From: an uncultured Acetatifactor sp.
GTDB lineage: Bacteria; Bacillota; Clostridia; Lachnospirales; Lachnospiraceae
Direction: 5' to 3'
Assembly: GCA_910589035.1 (NCBI GenBank)
Contig: CAJUSI010000056.1
Location: 1 to 64,000, forward strand
Length of the DNA: 64,000 nt
This document shows, piece after piece, positions 9,175-16,946 of the stretch. Position numbers and translations under genes: made by a program. The notes below the pieces were generated by a model that had not been told where the DNA came from, did no database searches, and saw only the letters and a program-made list of their open reading frames with translations. How positions within the stretch are numbered: position 1 is the stretch's first letter; every line of letters begins with the position of its first letter.

Positions 9175-9203
9175 TTTACAAGTGAGGGGAATACTGCTAG
9201 AAT
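9175..9203 (+). promoter_or_regulatory. Promoter of the M23/LysM peptidase gene
   Basis: TTTACA (9175-9180) and TAGAAT (9198-9203) are separated by exactly 17 bases. Transcription from here gives a leader of about 115 bases before the start codon. Confidence 0.7.
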
Positions 9204-9325
9204 GTAACAGTTCATACTCACGGTGAGAAAAACGGTGTTGGAGGTACTATGCCCGAAGGGTCCGTCGGCCTGAGCAGATTGCTTTTCTGAACAGGATGAT
9301 TTGCCCCGGGGAAAATGGAAGACTT

Positions 9326-10906
9326 ATGAAAAAGCAGAAAATGAATTATAAAAAATACAAATTTACATATATTAAGTGTACGGTACTCGTTCTCTTTCTG
9401 GGTATTCTGTTTCTGAAGGGATATACGCCCTTTGAAGAGACCGGGGAGAATTTCTTTCATATTGTGGTCAACGGGCAGGATGTGGGAACTTTGGGCGACA
9501 AATCCCAGGTGGACGAGCTGCTGCGCCTGGCCCGCAGAAATGTGGCCGCTTCCAGCGACGATCTTCTTTTCTTTGAGACGGAAATGAATGTGGTGGGGGA
9601 AGAGGTGCTCTGGGGCGAAGTGGATAAAGAGGAGGATGTGATCCGGAGAATGGAAGAGGTTCTCAGAACCAGTGTCCGCAGGACCATGCATCATTCTTAT
9701 ACGGTGAAGATCAATGAATACATCATTCATCTGGCCTGTATTGAGGATGTGAGCCGGCTTCTGCAGGCTGCCATTGACAAATACGGGAATGACGGTACCT
9801 TTGCCGTGGAGCTTACGGGGGATACCCAGAGGGAGTTCGGAGTGCTCACCGCCTCCGTGCAGAACGCTTCCCTTCAGGAGGAGGAAGGGCTGGATACCTA
9901 TACGGAAGCCGGCGTGCAGCGGGTTTTCTCCGGGCTGACCGGGGAGATCGTCCAGGAGGAAGAGAAGGAATTCGAGGATTACGATCTGGGAATTCAGACC
10001 ATGGACTTTTTTGAGGAAGTGGAGATCGCGGAGGCTTACCTTCCGGAAAGCCAGCTGATTCCCGTGGAGGAAGCCATCAATCTGGTGGTGATGGAGCAGG
10101 AGACCCCCAGTATTTACGAAGTGGAATCGGGGGATACTCTGTCCGAAATCGCCATCAAGGTGAATATACCTATGGATGTGATCGTGGAGATGAACGACAG
10201 CCTGGAGAGCATCGATTCCACACTGCAGATCGGCCAGCAGCTTCTGATTACTGTGCCGGAGCCTGAGCTGTCGGTGACTAGAACGGAGCAGCAGTATTAT
10301 GACGAGATCTACGACGCGGAGATTCAGTATATCGACAATGATAACTGGTATACTACGGAAACGGTGGTGCGCCAGCAGCCCTCTGCAGGATTCCGCAAGG
10401 TGGTTGTGAATGTCTCCTATCTGAATGATAAAGAAGTAGGACGTGTGATATTGAAGGAAGAGGTGGTGCAGGAGGCCGTTCCGAAGATCGTGGAACGGGG
10501 GACGAAGATTCCGCCCAACTTTATCAAGCCTATTTCGGGAGGACGTATTACTTCCTATTTCGGCTACAGGGACCGTCCCAATGTGGCGGGAGCCACAAGC
10601 AATCACCAGGCCATAGACTGGGCGACGCCCATGGGGACATCCGTGGTGGCCTCCTGCGGAGGAACGGTGGTGAAGGCCGGCTGGGTGGGCAGCTACGGGT
10701 ATGCGATTTATATCGACCATGAGGGCGGCAGACAGACCAGATATGCGCACCTGAGCAAGGTTCAGGTAAGCGTGGGCCAGAAGGTGAAGCAGGGGGAGAG
10801 AATCGCCCTCAGCGGAAGCACCGGAGCCAGCACGGGACCTCATGTGCATTTTGAGATCAGAATCAACGGGACGCCTGTGGATCCCCTGAACTATGTGCCC
10901 CGATGA
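9326..10906 (+). CDS. Cell-wall peptidase: LysM + G5 + M23 (LytM-type) domains
   Basis: 526 residues. An N-terminal membrane helix at ~14-32 (CTVLVLFLGILFL) anchors it; the rest is outside the cell. After a ~220-residue unique region come LysM (~264-308, YEVESGDTLSEIAIKV), a G5-like domain (~320-395) and an M23 endopeptidase (~415-522). The zinc and catalytic residues are H427 and D431 (NHQAIDW) and H506/H508 (HVHFEI), so the enzyme should be active on peptidoglycan cross-links. The start chosen (ATGAAAAAGCAG) follows GGAAG; an in-frame start ten codons upstream is weaker. A G5-LysM-M23 order is common in Clostridia. It has its own promoter and lies upstream of murA, which also has its own. 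Confidence 0.9.
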   Translation: MKKQKMNYKKYKFTYIKCTVLVLFLGILFLKGYTPFEETGENFFHIVVNGQDVGTLGDKSQVDELLRLARRNVAASSDDLLFFETEMNVVGEEVLWGEVDKEEDVIRRMEEVLRTSVRRTMHHSYTVKINEYIIHLACIEDVSRLLQAAIDKYGNDGTFAVELTGDTQREFGVLTASVQNASLQEEEGLDTYTEAGVQRVFSGLTGEIVQEEEKEFEDYDLGIQTMDFFEEVEIAEAYLPESQLIPVEEAINLVVMEQETPSIYEVESGDTLSEIAIKVNIPMDVIVEMNDSLESIDSTLQIGQQLLITVPEPELSVTRTEQQYYDEIYDAEIQYIDNDNWYTTETVVRQQPSAGFRKVVVNVSYLNDKEVGRVILKEEVVQEAVPKIVERGTKIPPNFIKPISGGRITSYFGYRDRPNVAGATSNHQAIDWATPMGTSVVASCGGTVVKAGWVGSYGYAIYIDHEGGRQTRYAHLSKVQVSVGQKVKQGERIALSGSTGASTGPHVHFEIRINGTPVDPLNYVPR

Positions 10907-10925
10907 AGCATGAACCCCTGTTCTG

Positions 10926-10954
10926 TTTACAAACTCGGGAAAATGTGGTAATAT
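10926..10954 (+). promoter_or_regulatory. Promoter of murA
   Basis: TTTACA (10926-10931) and TAATAT (10949-10954) are 17 bases apart, followed by an ~80-base leader to murA. Confidence 0.65.
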
Positions 10955-11041
10955 GATGTTCAGCCACACAGCCCGGAAATCTAATAAATCAGGAAATCCG
11001 GCAGTGTGATGAGAGACTTGACCTTTACAGAGGGAAACCAA

Positions 11042-12337
11042 ATGAAACAATATGCGATTAAAGGTGGAAACCCGTTGGTGGGGGATGTGGAGATCGCAGG
11101 CGCCAAGAACGCCGCGCTTCCGATTCTTGCAGCCGCCGCCATGACGGATGAAACCGTATATATAGACAATATACCGGATGTACGTGATATTAATGTCATG
11201 CTGGACACCATGCGGAATATCGGCGTGGCGGTGAAGAGAACCGGCAGGCACAGCGTTATGCTGAACGGGGGAAATATTACCAATCTGACGGTGGACGATG
11301 AGAGCTGTAAAAAGATCAGGGGTTCCTATTATCTCCTGGGGGCTTTTTTGGGAAAGTATAAATATGCGGAGGTGGTGCTGCCCGGGGGCTGTGATATCGG
11401 CTGCCGCGGCATCGACCAGCATCTGAAGGGATTCCGGGCACTGGGTGCTGAGGTGGTCATCGAGCATGGACTGATCAAGGCCAGGGCGGAACGGCTGCGC
11501 GGCAGCCACATTTATATGGACAAGGTGAGTGTGGGGGCCACCATCAATATCATGATTGCCGCCACGCTGGCGGAGGGTATGACGATCATTGAGAATTCTG
11601 CCAAGGAGCCTCATGTGGTGGATGTGGCCAATTTCCTGAACAGCTGCGGGGCCAATGTAAGAGGCGCCGGAACGGATGTGATCCGTATCAGGGGAGTGGC
11701 AAAGCTACACGGCGGAGAATATACTATTATACCCGATCAGATAGAAGCGGGTACTTTTATGTTTGCGGCTGCGGTCACAAAGGGGGATGTGACGGTGAAG
11801 AATGTGATTCCCAAGCATCTGGAATCCATTACAGCCAAGCTCCTGGAGATCGGCTGTGAGGTTGAGGAGGCGGACGATTGTGTTCGTGTGGTATCGTCCA
11901 AGCCACTGATGCACACCCAGGTCCGGACGCTTCCTTATCCCGGATTTCCCACGGATATGCAGCCTCAGATGACGGTGGCCCTGGCTCTTGCCAGGGGAAC
12001 AAGCATCGTGACGGAGAGCATCTTTGAAAACAGATTCAAATACGTAGACGAGCTGGTCAGAATGGGAGCCGACATCAAGGTGGAGGGCGGCGATACCGCC
12101 ATCATCGACGGTGTGGCCAGATATACGGGAGCCAGCATTACGGTGCCGGATCTGAGGGCGGGAGCCGCCCTGGTGATAGCGGCGCTGACGGCGGAAGGCT
12201 TTACCATGGTGGACGGCATCCAGTACATTGAGAGGGGTTACGAGGACTTCTACATCAAGCTGCAGAATCTGGGAGCCCAGATAGAATTGGTGGAGACCGA
12301 AAAGGATTATCAGAAGTTCAGGCTGAAGGTTGGCTGA
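11042..12337 (+). CDS. murA: UDP-N-acetylglucosamine 1-carboxyvinyltransferase
   Basis: 431 residues. It opens with the typical EPSP-synthase-like repeat (IKGGNPLVGDVEIAGAKNAA). The PEP-binding cysteine is present as C117 in LPGGCDIG, equivalent to C115 of E. coli, so the enzyme should be sensitive to fosfomycin. The C-terminal half has the usual PGFPTDMQPQ and DLRAGAAL phrases. It performs the first committed step of peptidoglycan synthesis in the cytoplasm, moving enolpyruvate from PEP to UDP-GlcNAc. The start at 11042 (MKQYAIKGG) follows AGAGGGAAACCA; an upstream in-frame start would add residues not seen in the family. Clostridia often have two MurA paralogues; which one this is cannot be told. 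Confidence 0.95.
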   Translation: MKQYAIKGGNPLVGDVEIAGAKNAALPILAAAAMTDETVYIDNIPDVRDINVMLDTMRNIGVAVKRTGRHSVMLNGGNITNLTVDDESCKKIRGSYYLLGAFLGKYKYAEVVLPGGCDIGCRGIDQHLKGFRALGAEVVIEHGLIKARAERLRGSHIYMDKVSVGATINIMIAATLAEGMTIIENSAKEPHVVDVANFLNSCGANVRGAGTDVIRIRGVAKLHGGEYTIIPDQIEAGTFMFAAAVTKGDVTVKNVIPKHLESITAKLLEIGCEVEEADDCVRVVSSKPLMHTQVRTLPYPGFPTDMQPQMTVALALARGTSIVTESIFENRFKYVDELVRMGADIKVEGGDTAIIDGVARYTGASITVPDLRAGAALVIAALTAEGFTMVDGIQYIERGYEDFYIKLQNLGAQIELVETEKDYQKFRLKVG

Positions 12338-12399
12338 AGCGCAGGCCTGCCGCAGCGGACAAAAAGGAAAAACAGACTGACAGGTGCGGGGGATTAGAT

Positions 12400-12714
12400 A
12401 TGTATATTGACAGGAAAGCGAGGCGCTGGCCCCTGGCAGCACTGGTTCTGGCGGCGGTTCTGGCGGCCGCGGGGCTGTGGAAATGGGCGGTGCCCGCATC
12501 GGGGCAGGATATGGATGAGGAGAGTGCCGCGGCGCTGAGGACGGCAGTGGAGAGAAGCGCCCTGCAGTGTTATGTGGTGGAAGGAGTCTATCCGCCCGGT
12601 TTGTCTTATCTGGAAGAAAATTACGGCCTTCAGGTCAACAGCGCGGATTATGAGATTGTGTACGATATCTATGCTTCCAATCTGCCCCCGGCTGTAAGGG
12701 TGATTAAACGATGA
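12400..12714 (+). CDS. Small membrane-anchored protein of unknown function
   Basis: 104 residues. A basic N-terminus (MYIDRKARRW) leads into one hydrophobic helix (~10-30, PLAALVLAAVLAAAGLWKW), so the ~75-residue remainder is probably outside the membrane. The soluble part (SALQCYVVEGVYPPGLSYLEENYG) resembles pilin-like or pseudopilin tails in flavour, but I cannot name a family. It starts 62 bases after murA with a purine-rich GGTGCGGGGGA upstream and could be cotranscribed with it. Confidence 0.65.
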   Translation: MYIDRKARRWPLAALVLAAVLAAAGLWKWAVPASGQDMDEESAAALRTAVERSALQCYVVEGVYPPGLSYLEENYGLQVNSADYEIVYDIYASNLPPAVRVIKR

Positions 12715-12759
12715 GCATGGCCGATGATTGTGCTGATGCTGCCGGGTTCTTCCGTAAGA

Positions 12760-12826
12760 CCCTAACCCGGATAAACCGGAACCAAAATTTTTCCATTTTG
12801 CGCAGGATTTCGTTGTTAAGCGCCTA
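12760..12826 (-). repeat. Dispersed 67-bp repeat, copy 2
   Basis: Inverted copy of 2534-2600 (61 of 67 positions match). It lies between the small membrane protein and an IS630 transposase remnant that begins about 80 bases downstream. Confidence 0.75.
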
Positions 12827-12906
12827 TTGCTGTGCAATGAATTAATTGTATCAGGCTTTCAGACATACGTTGAGTTTTTTACTGCTTATAAGCAATATTA
12901 AAAACA

Positions 12907-13375
12907 ATGCGCTGCAGATGTCGGATGCTCTTTGATCCGGATGAGGCACATGGAAGGACTCAGACCCGTGAGCAGAGCGCCAGATCCAACGGTATCTGTC
13001 TGGCAACAGTCACAAATACCGTTACAAAATACATAAGCGGCTTACAGAAACGACTATGGGTGTATCCCGGCAGGAGAAGCCCCGGAATTCATGGCCTGGA
13101 TGGAGGATGTCCACGATGTATAGGGGCCCTTATGACGAAAGCGTCCGGCCGTCTGCACGGAGGAAAAGCCTTACCGGCTCCTGGGCGAAGCCAGGGAACC
13201 GCTGTCAATGATTTCCGGGAATGACCGTTTAACGGATTCCGAATATACCCGGAACGGAGCTGTCAGCATATCTGCTTTTGCAGAACCACCTGGCAGGACA
13301 TATCCTGTAAGCGTACGGGAACATCGCACAGTCGTTGACCGGGCGGAGGGAATCATGTCAGTATACTCTGCATAT
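12907..13375 (+). pseudogene. IS630-family transposase remnant
   Basis: Pieces of an IS630-type transposase lie in different frames. Frame of 12907: an N-terminal helix-turn-helix with NGICLATVTNTVTKYISG. Around 13082: PEFMAWMEDVHDVY. A third frame gives YRGPYDESV. From about 13140: RPAVCTEEKPYRLLGEAREP continuing to VSVREHRTVVDRAEGI. The family normally reads CMDEKPYQLLGE here, so the first catalytic aspartate has become glutamate. Stops and at least two frameshifts break the gene, and the C-terminal part with the remaining acidic residues is missing. No intact terminal repeats were found. It marks an old insertion beside the surface-protein gene. Confidence 0.8.
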
Positions 13376-13554
13376 CTTTTATACTAGCAAACAGATGGAG
13401 CATGTCAGCTCAGGAAGCCCATGAAAACAGGGTAACCATAAAATCATAAAAATCAAAACCATAAAAAATCATAAAAATAAAAAGAAATACAATTACACAT
13501 CTTTTTCTCTTGCTGACAGTATGAGAAGCATATTAGACAAGAGGGGGAATAAGT

Positions 13555-16413
13555 ATGAACCGGAAACGAATACAGAAATGGCTGATTTCACAAACATTAA
13601 CCGTTGCGGTACTTTTTTTTGCCGTACTTCCGGCAGCAGCGGTTGAACCGGCCGCACGGGATATCCGGCCTGCCGTGACGGAGCGTGCCGAATCAGAGAA
13701 TGAAACAGATACGAAGGAAAAAACCGAATCGGAGAATGAAAAGAATATGTCAGCGGACACCGGGACAGACACCGAAGACGATGCTGGGGCAGACACCGAA
13801 GACGATACGGGCGCAGGCACCGAGAACGATGCTGGGACAGACACCGAAGACGATACGGGAGCAGGCACCGAGGACGATGCTGTGACAGACACCAAAGATG
13901 ATACGACAGCAGACACTGAAGACGATACGGGAGCAGGCACCGAGGACGATGCCGTGACAGATACCGAAGATGATACGACAGCGGACACCGAAGACGATAC
14001 GTCAGCGGACACCGGGGCAGACACCGAGGACGATGCTGGGACAGACACCGAGGATGATGCTGGGGCAGACACCGAGGACGATGCCGTGACAGACTCCGAA
14101 GAGGTTATCTCCAGTGTTCACGAGTGCAGCTGGTCCCCGGCCTGGAACCATGATGAAAGCTGTCACTGGCACGAGTGTGAAGCTGAAAACTGTCCTGTGA
14201 CTGATCATAATGACAAGAATGGTTATGCACAACACAACTACGGCGAAGATAACATATGCACCAGCTGTGGCTATTGCAGCCCGGATCTTCTTTCTTCCCG
14301 AACAGAAGCAGGAGTTGTTCCGTCCTTTCAGGAAGCCTACGAGGCGATGGCAGGCTTAAAAGACCAGTATCCCGAAGGAATGACCTGGACAAATTTTGAA
14401 CCCTATGGAAGCAGGGGCGAACTTGGCGATTCCTATACCTGGAAAGGCGGAAAGGTTTATGGGGCAAGCCGCGGCGTGGGTTGTGCGGCCTTCGCTTTCA
14501 TACTCAGTGATGCAGCCTTTGGTGACTTACCTGCCAGAGTAATCGAAATCGGTAATTTTACATTTGAAGACGTAAAAGTCGGTGATATTCTTCGAGTAAA
14601 CGGCGGCAGTCATAGTGTAATTGTGCTGCAAAAGAGCGCAGGAGGCGTGATAATCGCCGAAGGAAATTACAATAAAACCGTTCACTGGGGCCGGGCGCTG
14701 AGCGAAGCGGAAGTTTTAGCTTCAAGCTTTATCATTACGCGCTATCCGGACGGTTATATTCCTCCGGACGCCCCTGACGCTGGCGAAGTGGTTAAAAGCG
14801 GAACGGAAGGAGGCCTGAACTGGGCGCTGACAAAGGCAGGGACGCTGACGATCTCCGGCAGCGGAGCAATACCGGATTATTCTGCCGATCAGCTTCCGCC
14901 ATGGAACGAACCCGGCGTCAGCACGGTCATTATTGAGAATGGCGTGACAGGCATAGGGGATTATGCTTTCTACCAGAATTCCGCCCTCAACGTATACATT
15001 CCTGACGGCATAACAACGATTGGCCAGAGCGCCTTTGACGGCTCCGGGCTGATCTCTGTAACGATTCCCGGTACAGTTGAAAGTATCAAAGATAAAGCCT
15101 TCCATGCTTGTGCGAATCTCACTTCCGCAACCGTTTCAGAGGGGATAAAAACCATCGGAAACGAAGCCTTTCGGGGCTGCACGAGCCTGGGCTATATCGA
15201 TTTTCCGGCCAGCATTACGTCGGTGGGCGCAGGAGCGTTTATGAGCTGCGAAAAAATGACCCGCATAAGATTTATGCCCGGCAGTGAGAAGGTGGAGTTA
15301 GGGGATAATCTGTTTTCCCAATGCTGGCAGCTGAAAAGCGTAACGCTGCCTCAGACGGCAGACCGCATCAGCGGCGGTATGTTTCAATCCTGCTCTTCGC
15401 TTCCTGCGCTGTATATTCCGGCAAGCGTAAAGAATATCGGAGACTTTCCTAATAACGGAGCCTCTCCTTTTGCCAGCTGCAATGCTTTGAAATATATTTA
15501 TTTCGGAGGCACTGAAACGGAATGGAAAGCCATGATGAATCCATTTTTAATAGGATCCCTGACGTCTACGGGGACAGAAGTGGTTTGTAACGCAGTGTTT
15601 GATAACCCCTTCGCTCCGGACCCTGACGATCCGGGCGATTTCTGGCCTGACGATGAAGATCCCGATCACAGCGACGGTGCGCACAAACACAGCTGGTCTG
15701 AAAGCTGGAGCAGTGACGAGAGCTGTCATTGGCACGAATGCGGCACCGGCTGTACTATAACCGACAACCGTGATAAAGACGGTTACGGATCACACAGCTT
15801 TGGCAGCTGGGTGACCGATGTAGCTGCAACGGCTTCCCAAAACGGCAGCAGACATCGTGATTGTACGGTCTGCGGCTACCGCCAAAACGACAATATCCCC
15901 GCCTACGGTTCTTCTGACGATTCAAACAACAGCAACGGGGGTTCGAACGACAACAACGGCAGCAATGACAGCAACGATAGTTCAAACGGCAACGGCAATG
16001 GTGGCAGTTCAAACGGCAACGGCAATAATGGCGGCACAAACGGCAGCAACGGCAATAATGGCGGCACAAACGGCAGCAGCGGCGGCACAAACGGAAACAA
16101 CAGCTCGAACAGCAACGGAGGCAGCTCCGGCAGCGGTAACAACAGTAATCCGAACGAAAGCGGCGGCAGTTCAGATAACGAGCCTGCAGATACAGAAAGT
16201 GAGCCATCGCAGAATCCGGAAGAAACCGGGGCGGCAGAGAGTGATGAAAGTGAAATGCAAAATACGCCTGACATGGAAACAGGGGCAGAAAGCGTCAGCG
16301 GCTCTGATAAAGGAGGCAACTGGACGATCATACCCATTCTGGCCGTACCTGTCGGCGGCGCTGCGGGTTTAGGCTATGTGTTTATGAGAAAAAGGGGCTG
16401 GCTGAAAAAGTAA
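13555..16413 (+). CDS. Large modular surface protein: acidic repeats, cysteine-peptidase-like domain, LRR
   Basis: 952 residues. Order: signal peptide (1-31); threonine/aspartate/glutamate-rich 8-residue repeats (~68-184); a His/Cys-rich module with DESCHWHEC (~187-235); a domain resembling CHAP/NlpC-type cysteine peptidases (~250-400) with C310 in GVGCAAF and H353 in GGSHSVIVL; LRR_5 repeats (~415-685); a second HWHEC module (~702-750); a long Asn/Ser/Gly-rich stalk (~785-870); an acidic spacer; and a C-terminal helix with a basic tail (~922-952, MRKRGWLKK) that anchors it in the membrane. No LPxTG motif precedes the helix. It is probably displayed on the cell and may cut peptides or amide bonds; catalysis is inferred. 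Start follows GAGGGGGAATAAGT. The sequence just upstream is very AT-rich. Confidence 0.85.
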   Translation: MNRKRIQKWLISQTLTVAVLFFAVLPAAAVEPAARDIRPAVTERAESENETDTKEKTESENEKNMSADTGTDTEDDAGADTEDDTGAGTENDAGTDTEDDTGAGTEDDAVTDTKDDTTADTEDDTGAGTEDDAVTDTEDDTTADTEDDTSADTGADTEDDAGTDTEDDAGADTEDDAVTDSEEVISSVHECSWSPAWNHDESCHWHECEAENCPVTDHNDKNGYAQHNYGEDNICTSCGYCSPDLLSSRTEAGVVPSFQEAYEAMAGLKDQYPEGMTWTNFEPYGSRGELGDSYTWKGGKVYGASRGVGCAAFAFILSDAAFGDLPARVIEIGNFTFEDVKVGDILRVNGGSHSVIVLQKSAGGVIIAEGNYNKTVHWGRALSEAEVLASSFIITRYPDGYIPPDAPDAGEVVKSGTEGGLNWALTKAGTLTISGSGAIPDYSADQLPPWNEPGVSTVIIENGVTGIGDYAFYQNSALNVYIPDGITTIGQSAFDGSGLISVTIPGTVESIKDKAFHACANLTSATVSEGIKTIGNEAFRGCTSLGYIDFPASITSVGAGAFMSCEKMTRIRFMPGSEKVELGDNLFSQCWQLKSVTLPQTADRISGGMFQSCSSLPALYIPASVKNIGDFPNNGASPFASCNALKYIYFGGTETEWKAMMNPFLIGSLTSTGTEVVCNAVFDNPFAPDPDDPGDFWPDDEDPDHSDGAHKHSWSESWSSDESCHWHECGTGCTITDNRDKDGYGSHSFGSWVTDVAATASQNGSRHRDCTVCGYRQNDNIPAYGSSDDSNNSNGGSNDNNGSNDSNDSSNGNGNGGSSNGNGNNGGTNGSNGNNGGTNGSSGGTNGNNSSNSNGGSSGSGNNSNPNESGGSSDNEPADTESEPSQNPEETGAAESDESEMQNTPDMETGAESVSGSDKGGNWTIIPILAVPVGGAAGLGYVFMRKRGWLKK
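13758..14094 (+). repeat. 24-bp coding tandem repeat (acidic octapeptide)
   Basis: About fourteen imperfect 24-base units encode octapeptides of the type DTEDDTGA or DTEDDAVT inside the surface protein. Near-identity of the units at DNA level suggests recent copy-number change by slippage or recombination. Confidence 0.85.
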
Positions 16414-16472
16414 TCAGGATGTTTTCAGATTAGGCGCTATGGCCTGGATTGAGAGGCTTTACCGCCTTTTTC

Positions 16473-16495
16473 TGCGCTCAGCGAGCGCATTTTCC
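16473..16495 (+). terminator. Terminator after the surface-protein gene
   Basis: TGCGCTC at 16473-16479 pairs with GAGCGCA at 16483-16489 across a three-base loop, followed by TTTTCCTT. Confidence 0.65.
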
Positions 16496-16598
16496 TTATG
16501 GAAGAACAGCGCCGATAATTGAGAGTTGAACGGTGCCTGCAGATTGTAGTTTACTTTGCCCGTATTAATTCGATAAATTATGATTGAGGAGGGGAGAT

Positions 16599-16946
16599 AT
16601 GTTTAATGAGATATGTATATATGAAGCGAAATTAACTAAGATAGATGAAATTGAACAACTGATGAAAGAAGTGGCTGAATTTTATTTGAAACAAGATGGT
16701 GTCATTGATGTACATTATATAAAACGTACTCACAGACAAAAAGACTTTAACGCGGTTAAAGAGGGGGAATTACCTGTTCGCCTTACAAGAAATATTGGTA
16801 AAGTGACATATGTACTATATTGGGTATTGGAAAACGAAGAGGTTCATGCAAGAGTATCCAAGCTTGGTGTCGAGAAATTTTATAAACGCTGGAATCGCTG
16901 TTTAACCACAATGCCCAAAATTATTTTGGGTGAAAATGTCGTCTAA
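16599..16946 (+). CDS. Small protein of unknown function, AT-rich
   Basis: 115 residues, starting MFNEICIYEAKLTKIDEIEQL. The opening, with a beta strand, a helix and then QDGVIDVHYIKR, resembles small alpha+beta ferredoxin-like (dimeric barrel) proteins such as antibiotic-biosynthesis-monooxygenase-like folds, but no clear family mark is present. The start at 16599 follows GAGGAGGGG. Base composition is markedly more AT-rich than the surrounding genes, and it lies between a surface protein and a broken gene, so it may be acquired. Its stop codon overlaps the old end of the broken minus-strand gene. Function unknown. Confidence 0.7.
   Translation: MFNEICIYEAKLTKIDEIEQLMKEVAEFYLKQDGVIDVHYIKRTHRQKDFNAVKEGELPVRLTRNIGKVTYVLYWVLENEEVHARVSKLGVEKFYKRWNRCLTTMPKIILGENVV

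Noticed and set aside
9218..11614. 798-codon open frame on the minus strand
   Set aside because: It lies antisense to the M23 peptidase and murA genes, whose domains and active-site residues are clear; the antisense translation has no recognisable family and no ribosome binding site.
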